From positions 73,406-137,405 of the forward strand of contig LMAD01000002.1 of assembly GCA_001443545.1 (NCBI GenBank): a DNA stretch of 64,000 bases, written 5' to 3'. Source of the DNA: Acidimicrobiaceae bacterium RAAP-2. Its GTDB lineage: Bacteria; Actinomycetota; Acidimicrobiia; Acidimicrobiales; RAAP-2. Shown one piece after another: positions 44,740 to 53,341 of this stretch; the stretch's first letter is position 1, and every line of letters begins with the position of its first letter. Below the pieces are notes generated by a model that ran no database searches, had not been told where the DNA came from, and worked only from the letters and a program-made list of their open reading frames with translations. The translations under genes and the position numbers were made by a program.

Positions 44740-46989
44740 TCAACGGCTCGCGGCGTGGGTCCCTCGACGGCGTCGTACACGCGGCCACAGGGGGACGAGG
44801 AACAGGGCCAGGATCCCCACGATGAAGCCGAGAGTCGCGGCCTCTTCGTGGGGTGGCAGGAACGCGTAGGTGACGTTCGACGTACCCGGGGGGAGTGTGA
44901 TCGTCTGGTACACGCCGTCGGTGGTGGTCAGGGGGACGGACCGGCCGTTCACGAAGGCGTGCCAGCCCGGCATCATGAGTTCGCTGCGTACGAGGGTTCC
45001 CGGCGCCTTGCACGTGGCGGACGCTCGATCGACGGCCGTGCTCGAAACCGTGCAGTTCGAGTTCGGCGACGAGAAGAACGGCGTGGTCGACGGCAGTCGG
45101 TAAATGTCGGCGCGGAAGTCGGCGAAGACCAGTTTGATGCCGAGGTGCACCAAGGCGCGGCTCGGCGGCGCGACGGCGGGGAAGAGCAGGTACTGGACGT
45201 CCGCCGCCTGGTACGCGGCCAGATGGGTGACGAGTGCGTTCTCCTGTTCGATGATGCCGGTCATGCCGCCGGCCACCATGTACTGGCGTGGTGTGGCGAT
45301 CCCGGGGTTCAGTTGGGTTGAGATGAGGTTCGCGAACGCCTCGGGGAAGGGGAGGTCGATGGCGTTAAGCGCGTTGAGTCCGTACTGGGAACCCCAGTTC
45401 GGGTAGAGCACGGCGAAGTCGAGGAACCGTGACTCGCCGAGGTGTTGTTGCAGGTAGGTGATTGGCGCCTGGTCGACGGTGACCACCTTGGGGGCTTCGG
45501 CCGTGGGAACGAAGAAGAAGACGAGCGCCTCGCCAGCCAGCACGATCGCGAACAGGGTGGGGGCGACGCGGTACTTGGAGAAAAAACCGACGAGGAGGAT
45601 TAATCCGATGGCGATGAATGGCAGGGCGTCGAGGCCCATGTAGATGATGCGGGTTCGATGGGCGACGACGACGCCGGCGTTGGCCGGCGCCGCCCCTTCG
45701 GCCGACCAGACGGTCAGGAGCAGGCCGATCGTCGTCGTCGCGAAGAAGAGCCGTCGCGCCGCCCGGCTGGTGGCCAGATCGGTGATGGCGAGGCCGGCGA
45801 GCACGACCACGGCCAACTCGAGGCTCGGCATCATGTAACGCGACACGGCGATCTGATTCACGTAGGGGATGAGGTTCCAGAGGGGACGGACATGGGCCAC
45901 GTTGAACATGGCGAGAGTAGCCAGCAGGGTCCAAGCCGCGAGCGTAATTCGAAGGGGTCGAAGTCGAGGTCCGAAGAGGCCCAGAATCGCCAGGGTCGAC
46001 GAACCGGCGAGGAGGTAGCCCCCGATGCTGCCCCAGGCGTAGACCGCGTTGTGGTTGCTCATGATCGTGCCGTAGACGTAGGGGTCGAGGAACATCGGGA
46101 GTGCCTGGTTCGGCAGGACGGCCGTTCCGTCGATGGACCCGACGTGGCTGCCGACGTTCGCCACCCGCAAGAAGTCGGCGAAGGCGACGACGACGGGCAG
46201 CGAAAGGAGGATTCCGACGCCGCCGCCGAGTGCGACTCGTCGCAGGGCGATCAAACGGCGTTCGCGCACGACGGAGAACAGCCGCACGATCGCCCACACG
46301 AGGGCGAGCAGTCCGTCGAGGAAGGCCGTCTCGGGGAATCCGGCGTACAGCGAGAGCGCGAGCGCCGCCGCGATGACGTACCAGCCCCCCCGCGCTCGAT
46401 CGGCCACGCCGTCGTAGACCATCTCGACGCCCAAGATCAGCATCGGGAGGAAGGCCACCGGGTTGAGCGTCGCGTTCCCGAGCCAGGCGAAGGTCCCGTT
46501 CAAGGCGAAGACGACGCCGATGCCGGTCGCGACGGTGGCGGACATGCCCAAGCGGCGCCCGAGGAAGTAGGTCGACGCACCGGCGATGATCTCGAGGACC
46601 ACGTGGAACAGGTAGAGGCCGTTGGGTAGCGCGAAGAGCAGGGTCAGCGGGAAGAGGGAGGCACTCTGCATCTCGCCGGCGAGCGGTTGGCCGAGCCCTT
46701 CGTAGTAGTTCCACCACGGCAGGTGACCGTGCAGGAGGTCCATCGCCGAGAGGTGACCGAGCGGTTGGGTGATGAACCCGACGTTGGGGTCGATCATGGG
46801 TCGCCCGCAGGTGATCCGACAGAGCGAATGCGCGATGCCGCTCGTCCAGGCGATCGGGTTGTTGTTGGCGAGACCGAGGGTGTACATCGCGTTGCCGAGC
46901 AGCACGGCCGCAACGATGACGACCACCGGCCAAGCCCACGAGGGCAGGCGTCGATTGATCGCCACTACACGTTCACGCAGCGAAGTCAC
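44740..46989 (-). CDS. YfhO-like polytopic membrane protein
   Basis: This is a 749-residue integral membrane protein of the YfhO kind. It has about twelve membrane segments between residues 17 and 490, with a first loop carrying GHLPWWNYYEGLGQPLAGE, which matches the YfhO/GT-C loop. The extracytoplasmic C-terminal domain includes MPGWHAFVNGRSVPL, the YfhO end signature (PGW.a.VDG). A final membrane segment lies near 715-735. YfhO proteins glycosylate lipoteichoic acid in Firmicutes; here the acceptor is unknown. The GTG at 46989 has TAGCCT six bases upstream, suggesting a leaderless transcript. It is co-transcribed with the small secreted protein. Confidence 0.83.
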   Translation of the reverse strand: MTSLRERVVAINRRLPSWAWPVVVIVAAVLLGNAMYTLGLANNNPIAWTSGIAHSLCRITCGRPMIDPNVGFITQPLGHLSAMDLLHGHLPWWNYYEGLGQPLAGEMQSASLFPLTLLFALPNGLYLFHVVLEIIAGASTYFLGRRLGMSATVATGIGVVFALNGTFAWLGNATLNPVAFLPMLILGVEMVYDGVADRARGGWYVIAAALALSLYAGFPETAFLDGLLALVWAIVRLFSVVRERRLIALRRVALGGGVGILLSLPVVVAFADFLRVANVGSHVGSIDGTAVLPNQALPMFLDPYVYGTIMSNHNAVYAWGSIGGYLLAGSSTLAILGLFGPRLRPLRITLAAWTLLATLAMFNVAHVRPLWNLIPYVNQIAVSRYMMPSLELAVVVLAGLAITDLATSRAARRLFFATTTIGLLLTVWSAEGAAPANAGVVVAHRTRIIYMGLDALPFIAIGLILLVGFFSKYRVAPTLFAIVLAGEALVFFFVPTAEAPKVVTVDQAPITYLQQHLGESRFLDFAVLYPNWGSQYGLNALNAIDLPFPEAFANLISTQLNPGIATPRQYMVAGGMTGIIEQENALVTHLAAYQAADVQYLLFPAVAPPSRALVHLGIKLVFADFRADIYRLPSTTPFFSSPNSNCTVSSTAVDRASATCKAPGTLVRSELMMPGWHAFVNGRSVPLTTTDGVYQTITLPPGTSNVTYAFLPPHEEAATLGFIVGILALFLVPLWPRVRRRRGTHAASR

Positions 46990-46995
46990 GGAGCC

Positions 46996-47001
46996 AGGCT
47001 A
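46996..47001 (-). promoter_or_regulatory. -10 box of a likely leaderless transcript (YfhO-like gene)
   Basis: TAGCCT on the minus strand, six bases before the GTG at 46989, with no ribosome-binding site. Confidence 0.45.
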
Positions 47002-47048
47002 CAAGAGCGGCGCGCGCCAGTCCGGTTCCGTCGCCGAGCGCATCGAAG

Positions 47049-48761
47049 TCAGCGGAATCGGTAGTACATCGTTTCACCGAGCAGGAGCAGCGATTCGGGG
47101 AAGTAGGGGTCGGCAAACGTGCCGAAGATGTCCCAGCGTCGGATGAAACGATTGCGGTCCTCGAGGGGGTCGAGTGAACCCCTCGAGGAGCTGACGTGGT
47201 GGTAGAGCTGCACGTCGGGGGTGTAGACGACGTAGCGACCGCGGACCTGACTTCGCAGACAGATATCGACGTCGTTCATGACCACCTTCAACTGCTCATC
47301 CATGCCGCCGAGCTCGTTCCACCACGAGCGCTCGACCATTTGGACCGCTCCGGTGACGGCGGCGACGTCGCGAGTCGAATGGACGAAACTGTCGGCGTGC
47401 CAGTAGTTCGAGTCGGTTCGTAGGTGTTGGGGGTAGGGCGAGATGACGATGCTCTCGTGTTCGCGTCGACCGTCTTGGTCGAGCAGGCAGGCGCCGACGA
47501 AACCGACGTCGGGCAGCGCCGCCAGGCCGACGAGTCGCTCTAACCAATCTGGCGTCACCACGATGGTGTCGTTGTTGAGGGTGACGACGTAGTCCGCGCT
47601 CGAGTGGGCCACGCCACGGTTCACGATGTGGGCGTAGTTGAAGGGGCCCGGGCAGGGCACGACGAGGTAGGGGGATTCGCGGAAGTACGCGAGTGCTTCG
47701 GGGTCCACGGAGTCGTTGTCGAGGATGATGATGTTGTAATTCGGGTACGTCGTCTTCTCCTTGATCGCGTCGATGCATTGACGCATCAGGTCGACGCGAT
47801 CGCGAGTTGGGATCACGATGTCGATTGACGGGGCCGGCGACGGGACGGCGACGCGCCACTTGATGAGCCCGGCGAACTCACCGACTTCGACGGTGGCGGG
47901 CCAATTGCGCCGGGTGAGCGCCGCCCGAACGATGCGGGCGGTGTCGGCGTCGATGTGTGAGCGTTCGAACGACGTCGTTCGTCGGCCACCAAGCAGTAGT
48001 TCGGCGACGTGGTGAAAGTTGGCGTCGATCTCGCTGAGGCGAAGATAGAGGTCGTGTTCGTAGGCCCAACCGGCGTCCGGTGAGAAGCCGCCGACCCGTC
48101 GGATCGCGTCGAGTCGGATCAGGGCCGGGCGTCCCACCACGTTGTAGCTGAGCAGCGTGTGCGGTCCGACCGCGGGACTCTTCAACGTCGGGGCGTGGGG
48201 CGTTGGCCCGTACTCGTCGGCGAAGACGACGTCATCGTCCCCTTGGGCGTGGGTGCGCAAAACCTCGCGCGCCAGCGTTGCGTCGCCCGGCGGGTCGGCG
48301 ACGTCGGCGATCAAGAGCCACGTCGCCGTCGATGATTCCACTGCCTCGTTCAACGCGCGAATGAGTACGTCGGCGTCGGGGGTGCTTTCGTCGACGCGAA
48401 CCACGACGACGTCAGTGGCGGCGATGCCTTCGGTCGACCGTTCGGGCTGGTCGAGCAGGTGGGGTCGGTAGTTGATTGGGAAGAACACCTCGTCGGGCGC
48501 TTCAACGACGAGTTTGGTGGTGGGCTCGGGCTTGGTCGTGCCGCGCACGGCGCGGATCAACTTCAGAATCGGCCGACCGAAGAATCGCGCGACGTGGTAG
48601 CGCGCGGTGTCTTCACCGAGCATGCGACCAATGGTGCGTCGGAGGCGATTTCCCGACACCATGTGAATGTTCCCGTGGAACTGGGCCCACCGACGTCGCA
48701 ACTCGTCGTCGGTGATCACCGGTTTCGCCTCATCTACGTCAAATTGACGGATCTCGAACAT
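47049..48761 (-). CDS. tandem family 2 glycosyltransferase
   Basis: This is a 570-residue cytoplasmic or membrane-associated protein with two GT2-like halves. The C-terminal half (about 310-560) is complete: SIDIVIPTRDRVDLMRQC, NIIILDNDS, the VVTLNNDTIVVTPDWL metal site, and a WWNELGGMDEQLKVVMNDVDICLR acceptor motif (DVDICLR). The first half (about 100-290) keeps the second-half features of a GT2 (VVFADEYG, RRVGGFSPDAGW, EHDLYLRLSE) but lacks a clear N-terminal nucleotide site, so it may be a degenerate or auxiliary domain. The start ATG has GAGGA upstream. This layout resembles polysaccharide polymerase-type GT2 pairs. The gene is divergent from the permease, across a 190-base gap. Confidence 0.85.
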   Translation of the reverse strand: MFEIRQFDVDEAKPVITDDELRRRWAQFHGNIHMVSGNRLRRTIGRMLGEDTARYHVARFFGRPILKLIRAVRGTTKPEPTTKLVVEAPDEVFFPINYRPHLLDQPERSTEGIAATDVVVVRVDESTPDADVLIRALNEAVESSTATWLLIADVADPPGDATLAREVLRTHAQGDDDVVFADEYGPTPHAPTLKSPAVGPHTLLSYNVVGRPALIRLDAIRRVGGFSPDAGWAYEHDLYLRLSEIDANFHHVAELLLGGRRTTSFERSHIDADTARIVRAALTRRNWPATVEVGEFAGLIKWRVAVPSPAPSIDIVIPTRDRVDLMRQCIDAIKEKTTYPNYNIIILDNDSVDPEALAYFRESPYLVVPCPGPFNYAHIVNRGVAHSSADYVVTLNNDTIVVTPDWLERLVGLAALPDVGFVGACLLDQDGRREHESIVISPYPQHLRTDSNYWHADSFVHSTRDVAAVTGAVQMVERSWWNELGGMDEQLKVVMNDVDICLRSQVRGRYVVYTPDVQLYHHVSSSRGSLDPLEDRNRFIRRWDIFGTFADPYFPESLLLLGETMYYRFR

Positions 48762-48800
48762 CAGCCATCCTCAGAAACACTCACGCCCCGCGCAAAACCA

Positions 48801-48874
48801 TCGCCCACGCTATCGGAGTGCGAGCGAGGCACCGAGAGGCTGAGAAAGGGCTCGGGTAGTCGGACCGTGGGCGA
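48801..48874. repeat. 9-bp inverted repeat enclosing a nested hairpin
   Basis: Arms TCGCCCACG (48801-48809) and CGTGGGCGA (48866-48874) can pair around a 56-base loop. Inside, CCGAG and CTCGG form a smaller stem near 48832-48855. The element is upstream of the permease promoter and lies in the possible leader of the minus-strand glycosyltransferase. It may be an RNA structure or an operator. Confidence 0.35.
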
Positions 48875-48886
48875 GCGCAATTCGTG

Positions 48887-48915
48887 TTACTTTGCGCAAT
48901 CCGATTATTTATACA
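48887..48915 (+). promoter_or_regulatory. promoter for the amino-acid permease
   Basis: TTACTT (-35, 48887-48892), a 17-base spacer and TATACA (-10, 48910-48915) form the most canonical sigma-A-type promoter I see in the window. It lies 39 bases before the GTG at 48954. Confidence 0.55.
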
Positions 48916-48953
48916 CGAAGGTGATACTCACCGTAGAAAGAATTGAGGTCGTT

Positions 48954-50396
48954 GTGTCAGGCACCAGCCGTTCGTCGGCTCCCCACGAGCATCAACTACG
49001 CGCCGGTGCGCTCAGTCTCTTCGATTCGGTGATCATGGCGGTGGCCGGCGTGGCGCCGGGCTACTCAATCGCCGCGTCGACGGCCGCGCTGTTCGGTGTC
49101 GTCGCCCTCGGCGGTGCGGCTGCGCTGCTCTACTGCGGGATCGCAATGTTCGGCATCGTCTTCGCCTTCAACTACCTCGGCCGTGACGAGACCAACGCCG
49201 GCGCGAGTTACTCCTGGGTCCGTCGAGCCCTGCACCCGGCGCTGGGGTACCTCTCTGGATGGGCCCTGGTGGTGTCGGCGCTGATCTTCATGGTGGCCGC
49301 GACGGTCCCCGCGGGGGCCAACATCCTGGGGCTCTTCTCGAGTTCGGCGACCAGTAGTGTCGGCGCGGTCACGCTCGTCGGTTCCATCTTCTTCTTGCTC
49401 ATGGTCGGTGCGGTCGCTGCCGGCGTGACCATCACGGTCACCGTCCAGGTGATCATGTCGTCGATCGAGATCGTTATTCTGCTGTTGTTCATGGTCTTGG
49501 CCATCGTGCACGGGCACCACGTCAACACGTTTTCGTGGCACTGGTTCTCGCCTTCGATTTTCCACGGGTCGAGCGGATTCTTTGGTGGAGCGCTCATTGC
49601 CGCCTTCTACTACTGGGGCTGGGACGTCACGGCCAACCTCAACGAGGAGACCAAGGGGGCCAAGCGTACGCCCGGGATCGGTGGCATCATCGGCGTCGTC
49701 TTCGTCTTTTTGCTCTTCGAGGTGTTCACCGTTGCCACCAACCTGGTCTTGACGGCTAGTCAGATCCAAAACAACCCCGCCGATGTTCTTTCGGTGCTGG
49801 GACAGGCGGTCTGGCACGGCACCGGCGGCAAGATCATCGTGATCGCGGTAGTCCTTTCGACGGTGGCGACGTTGGAGACGACTTTGATCCAGGTGACGCG
49901 GACGCTGTTCGCAATGGGTCGCGACAACACGTTGCCGAAGATCCTGGGGACGGTGAACAAGCATCGTCAGACTCCGATCGTCGCCACCGTGATCGTCACC
50001 GTGCTGTCGCTCGGCCTCTTCGTCGGTTCACAGTTCGTTGGTTCAATCGGATCAATCCTGTCCGACGCCATTAGCGCGATCGGTCTGCAGATCGCGATCT
50101 ACTACAGCCTGGCGGGGTTTGCCGTCGTCGTTCTCTACCGACGGCAACTATTGAAGTCGGCCACGAACTTCGTCTTCATGGGTCTGTGGCCGTTCGTCGG
50201 CGCCGTATTCATGGTGGTGATGTTCATCAAGACGATCCCGACGCTCAACGCCACCACGTTGTGGGTGGGACTGGGCGCGATGGCGTTAGGTCTGATTCCG
50301 ATGGCGTTCTATTGGACGAAGGGGAACCCCTACTTCGATTTGCCGACGAAGGAGGACCGCCACGCGGTGCTCCAGGAGTTCGAAGTCCTGCTTTAG
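48954..50396 (+). CDS. APC-superfamily amino-acid permease
   Basis: This is a membrane transporter of 480 residues with about twelve membrane segments. The APC pattern is seen: the first helix LSLFDSVIMAVAGVAPGYSIA contains the unwound GxxPG-like break, then NAGASYSWVRRALHPALGYLSGW, followed by a TM6 region GALIAAFYYWGWDVTANLNEE that carries the conserved W/E after the discontinuous helix, and RTLFAMGRDNTLPKIL between TM8 and TM9. The substrate is probably an amino acid or amine. GTG 48954 with GAGG six bases upstream is chosen; an open frame upstream is noise. A canonical promoter lies at 48887. Its 3' end faces the acetyltransferase gene with a ten-base gap. Confidence 0.9.
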   Translation: MSGTSRSSAPHEHQLRAGALSLFDSVIMAVAGVAPGYSIAASTAALFGVVALGGAAALLYCGIAMFGIVFAFNYLGRDETNAGASYSWVRRALHPALGYLSGWALVVSALIFMVAATVPAGANILGLFSSSATSSVGAVTLVGSIFFLLMVGAVAAGVTITVTVQVIMSSIEIVILLLFMVLAIVHGHHVNTFSWHWFSPSIFHGSSGFFGGALIAAFYYWGWDVTANLNEETKGAKRTPGIGGIIGVVFVFLLFEVFTVATNLVLTASQIQNNPADVLSVLGQAVWHGTGGKIIVIAVVLSTVATLETTLIQVTRTLFAMGRDNTLPKILGTVNKHRQTPIVATVIVTVLSLGLFVGSQFVGSIGSILSDAISAIGLQIAIYYSLAGFAVVVLYRRQLLKSATNFVFMGLWPFVGAVFMVVMFIKTIPTLNATTLWVGLGAMALGLIPMAFYWTKGNPYFDLPTKEDRHAVLQEFEVLL

Positions 50397-50406
50397 GGCG
50401 GCGCCG

Positions 50407-50886
50407 TCAGTTGAGTGGTTTGCGCATCTGCAGCGACGTGACGTCGTAGCCGCTGCTCTCGTACAGTCGGCGCGCCACCCGATTGGGGCCAAAGACGTTG
50501 AGGGCCACGGCGGTTGCGCCGAGTCGTCGCGCTTCGTCTTCGGCCACGGCGAGGAGCCGCCGACCGAAGCCACGACCTCGATAGTCGGGCCGAATCTCGA
50601 TGGCGTAGATCCACGCTGCGTCCGCGGAGGCGTCGGTCGGCTCGGTCGCGAGCCAGAGGTAGCCGATCGATACGTTCATCGCGGTTCGCGCGACGTACCA
50701 GTGCATGCCCGGAGTGTCGAACCCGTGGGGTAGTAGTTGTCGGTGCTGGGCGTTGGCCAGTGCGTCGGCGTCAGTTGGGCTCCAGTTGCCGACGCGGATC
50801 TGCTCGGCGACGTAGTCCGCCATGACTTCGGGGAGGTGGGACTCGAACTCCTTCTCGGTCATGGGCTCGAGGTGAAGATCATCCAC
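50407..50886 (-). CDS. GNAT-family N-acetyltransferase
   Basis: This is a predicted acetyltransferase of 159 residues from the GTG at 50886 (an ATG at 50955 is possible). Seen: an N-terminal EPMTEKEFESHLPEVMADYVAEQI helix rich in acids, typical of YnaD/RimI-like members; ASADAAWIYAIEIRPDYRGRGFGRRLL with the acetyl-CoA motif RGRGFG; and ATAVALNVFGPNRVARRLYESSGYDV, the motif B end. The last residues are MRKPL, as in many GNATs acting on small molecules. It is divergent from the phosphate transporter. The substrate is unknown. The PHO-box repeats at 50950-50971 lie just upstream and could affect both genes. Confidence 0.85.
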   Translation of the reverse strand: MDDLHLEPMTEKEFESHLPEVMADYVAEQIRVGNWSPTDADALANAQHRQLLPHGFDTPGMHWYVARTAMNVSIGYLWLATEPTDASADAAWIYAIEIRPDYRGRGFGRRLLAVAEDEARRLGATAVALNVFGPNRVARRLYESSGYDVTSLQMRKPLN

Positions 50887-50949
50887 CGGGCGACTGTAAC
50901 AGTCGATTTCTGGTGGTTGCTGTCCTTGCGGGGCGTCAGATAACCAAAA

Positions 50950-50971
50950 GTTCATTTTTCGTTCAGCCCGA
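50950..50971 (+). promoter_or_regulatory. PHO-box-like direct repeats (PhoP binding site)
   Basis: Two adjacent 11-base units, GTTCATTTTTC (50950-50960) and GTTCAGCCCGA (50961-50971), begin with the GTTCA that characterises actinobacterial PHO boxes; a third weaker unit starts GGTTAC. They lie about 73 bases before the start of a phosphate-transporter-like gene, which makes PhoP control on phosphate limitation plausible. No phoP gene is in the window. Confidence 0.6.
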
Positions 50972-51044
50972 GGTTACGGAGAGGACACCGAATCGTCACG
51001 TGACGGGAGAACACTCGGACTTGGAGCGAAATCGGAAGGTTGCT

Positions 51045-52463
51045 GTGAACGTTTCAGACTCTGGCGTAGGCAAGGTCGACGCGCCCGACTCCTCCACGGC
51101 GACGATTGCCCGAACGGTTGGGCAGATACTGGACGATGCCCCGACGAGCCGATTCCATCATCGGGCGGTCTTGATCTCGGGTATGGGTTTTTTTACTGAC
51201 GCGTATGACCTGTTCGTGATCGGAACGGTGGCGGCCCTCGTCCAGACGCAGTGGTCGTTGTCGACGACCGAGACGAGCTGGGTAACCGGATCGGCCGTCC
51301 TCGGCGCGTTCCTCGGCGCGATGGTCTTCGGTCGGATCGCGGACAAGGTGGGGCGCAAGTCCGTCTACACCGCCGTCGCCGTGATCATGGTGATCGGCGC
51401 CATCGTGTCGTCCCTGGCGCCCAACGTCATCGTGTTGGTCCTCGCACGATTCGTGCTCGGTCTCGGAATCGGTGGCGACTATCCCGTGTCGGCCGTGCTG
51501 ATGAGTGAGTACGCCAATCGCGCCGATCGGGGCCGGCTCGTGGGCCTGGTCTTCTCGATGCAGGCGGTGGGACTGATCGTTGGACCACTGGTGGGATTGG
51601 CGTTGCAGTCGTCGGGACTCTCGGAGAATCTGACGTGGCGACTGCTGCTCGGCCTGGGTTCGATTCCTGCGGCCGCCGTCATCTACCTCCGCGCGCGGAT
51701 GCCCGAATCGCCGCGCTTCCAGGCCCACGTCCGGCGCGAGAGCGAGCGTGCGGCGGCGGAGCTACACCAGTTCGCCCATGGTGCGGTCGACGCGACCGCG
51801 GTGGTGGCGAACACCACGACGCTCATGAGTCCTCGGCAGTTCTTCGCGAATCGACGGATGTGGGTGCTGGTAATCGGCACCGCCGGTAGCTGGTTTCTCT
51901 TCGATTACGCCTACTACGGGAACACCTTGTCGTTGCCGAGCATCCTGCTCGAGGTCTCGCCCAACGCCACGATCAAGGTCAAGCTGCTCCTCTCGCTGGC
52001 GATGTTCGTGGTCTTCGCGCTGCCGGGCTACGCCCTCGCGGTGACCAAGATTGATCGAATCGGTCATAGAAAGTTGCAGTCGATCGGCTTCTCGGTCATG
52101 GCCGCGTGCTTCCTCCTCCTCGCGGCCGTGCCGCGATTCACGACGATGGTCGTGCCGTTCGTGCTGATCTTCGGCTTCAGTTACCTCTTCACGGAGTTCG
52201 GCCCCAACACGACGACCTTCGTTCTGCCCTCGGAGGTCTTTCCCGTCGAGATGCGCACCACGGGTCACGGTATCGCGGCGGGAATCGGCAAGCTCGGCGC
52301 CTTCGTCGGGGTCTTCATGGTGCCACGACTGCAGGCCTCGATCGGCCTTCGGGGGTTGCTCGTGGTTGCCGGCCTTTCGGCGATTGCGGGACTCGTGACG
52401 ACGGCTATTCTGCCCGAGCCGGCGCATACCTCCCTGGAGGACTCGGCGACCGGTCCTTCGTAA
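51045..52463 (+). CDS. PHT1/Pho84-like phosphate:H+ symporter (MFS)
   Basis: This is a major-facilitator transporter of 472 residues and twelve membrane segments. It has hallmarks of the phosphate:proton symporter branch: GMGFFTDAYDLF in TM1 (46-57), the RIADKVGRKS loop 2-3 motif, the GGDYPVSAVLMSEYAN signature (143-158), and FGPNTTTFVLPSEVFPVEMR in TM10-11, matching from memory the FGPN...P.E.FP segment of Pho84 and PHT1. The alternative, an aromatic-acid or sugar transporter, is less likely. GTG 51045 has GGAAGG at a good distance. The PHO-box-like site at 50950 supports a phosphate role. PPK2 and Ppx in the window connect to the same substrate pool. Confidence 0.87.
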   Translation: MNVSDSGVGKVDAPDSSTATIARTVGQILDDAPTSRFHHRAVLISGMGFFTDAYDLFVIGTVAALVQTQWSLSTTETSWVTGSAVLGAFLGAMVFGRIADKVGRKSVYTAVAVIMVIGAIVSSLAPNVIVLVLARFVLGLGIGGDYPVSAVLMSEYANRADRGRLVGLVFSMQAVGLIVGPLVGLALQSSGLSENLTWRLLLGLGSIPAAAVIYLRARMPESPRFQAHVRRESERAAAELHQFAHGAVDATAVVANTTTLMSPRQFFANRRMWVLVIGTAGSWFLFDYAYYGNTLSLPSILLEVSPNATIKVKLLLSLAMFVVFALPGYALAVTKIDRIGHRKLQSIGFSVMAACFLLLAAVPRFTTMVVPFVLIFGFSYLFTEFGPNTTTFVLPSEVFPVEMRTTGHGIAAGIGKLGAFVGVFMVPRLQASIGLRGLLVVAGLSAIAGLVTTAILPEPAHTSLEDSATGPS

Positions 52464-52481
52464 GGGCCGCCAGTCGGTCCC

Positions 52482-52487
52482 TACAAT
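52482..52487 (+). promoter_or_regulatory. -10 box of a likely leaderless transcript (SDR-like gene)
   Basis: TACAAT lies six bases before the ATG at 52494 with no ribosome-binding site. It is one of the better TANNNT boxes in the series. Confidence 0.5.
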
Positions 52488-52493
52488 GGGCCG

Positions 52494-53261
52494 ATGGAAC
52501 TCGAACTACGTGATCGTGTCGTCCTGATAACGGGCGGTACCGACGGCCTCGGTTTGGCGCTGGCTAAGACGCTGATCGCCGAAGGTGCCCGGGTGGCCGT
52601 CTGCGGACGGAACGCCGAACGCCTGGAGCGCACGCAGTCGACGCTCGGCGGCGACGCGCTCTGTATCGAAGCCGACGTCACGAAGAGCGCAGATCGCGAG
52701 GCGTTCGTCGAGGCGGCGCGCGCCCGGTTTGGTCGTGTCGACGGGCTGGTCAACAACGCCGGTCGGTCGGCCGCAACTCCCGTGGCGACGTCGGATGACG
52801 ACGAGTGGCGCTCGGACTATGAACTGAAGGTGGTCGCCGCGCTACACCTCTCGCGCCTCGTGCTCGACGATCTGGCGCAGTCCGGTGGCGTCATCATCAA
52901 CGTGCTGGCAATTTCGGCGCGGACTCCCGGCGCCAGCACCACTCCGACGGCCGCGTCTCGAGCGGCGGGTCTGGCCCTGACCAAGGCACTGGCGACGGAG
53001 GTCGGTCCGCGAGGTATCCGCGCGCTCGCGATCCTGATCGGCCTCGTGGAGTCGGGGCAGTGGGAACGTCGCGCGGCGCTGGCGGGTGCGCCGGTGGCCA
53101 CGGTGTACGCCGAGTTGGCGCGCAACGTCGCCGTTCCACTCGGGCGCGTTGGCCGAGCCGAGGAGTTCGCCGACCTCGCCACGTTCTTGTTGTCACCACG
53201 GGCGAGCTATCTGACGGGCATCGGCGTGAGCCTCGACGGTGGCCTCTCGCCGGTGATTTGA
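52494..53261 (+). CDS. short-chain dehydrogenase-fold protein with altered catalytic residues
   Basis: This is a classical SDR by fold, 255 residues: TGGTDGLG cofactor loop (13-20), the DVT acidic turn (61-63), NNAG (87-90), and a C-terminal YLTGIGVSLDGGLSP as in FabG-type enzymes. The catalytic YxxxK is not present: at the expected place the protein reads TAASR, with Thr152 for Tyr and Arg156 for Lys. Ser141 in LAISA may be the former serine. It may therefore be inactive as a reductase and serve a binding or regulatory role, or use other chemistry. The ATG is preceded at six bases by TACAAT. It stands between the phosphate transporter and a thioredoxin-fold gene. Confidence 0.83.
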   Translation: MELELRDRVVLITGGTDGLGLALAKTLIAEGARVAVCGRNAERLERTQSTLGGDALCIEADVTKSADREAFVEAARARFGRVDGLVNNAGRSAATPVATSDDDEWRSDYELKVVAALHLSRLVLDDLAQSGGVIINVLAISARTPGASTTPTAASRAAGLALTKALATEVGPRGIRALAILIGLVESGQWERRAALAGAPVATVYAELARNVAVPLGRVGRAEEFADLATFLLSPRASYLTGIGVSLDGGLSPVI

Positions 53262-53329
53262 CCCGCGTGTTGGCGGGGCACATCTAGCGGCTGCACTCGT
53301 ACCTCTGAATCGATCGCTGTTGGCTTGGG

Positions 53330-53335
53330 TACGCT
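53330..53335 (+). promoter_or_regulatory. -10 box of a likely leaderless transcript (thioredoxin-fold gene)
   Basis: TACGCT is followed by six bases and the ATG at 53342, with no ribosome-binding site. The same box occurs before prs. Confidence 0.45.
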
Positions 53336-53341
53336 GCAGGC

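Noticed and set aside
45365..46939. 524-residue open frame on the minus strand
   Set aside because: It is an out-of-frame shadow of the YfhO-like membrane protein gene, arginine-rich and without motifs.
48832..48865. CTGAGA next to a stem, resembling part of a TPP riboswitch
   Set aside because: The second conserved block of TPP riboswitches (GAACCTGAT and the following stem) is absent, and the element lies upstream of the predicted permease promoter.
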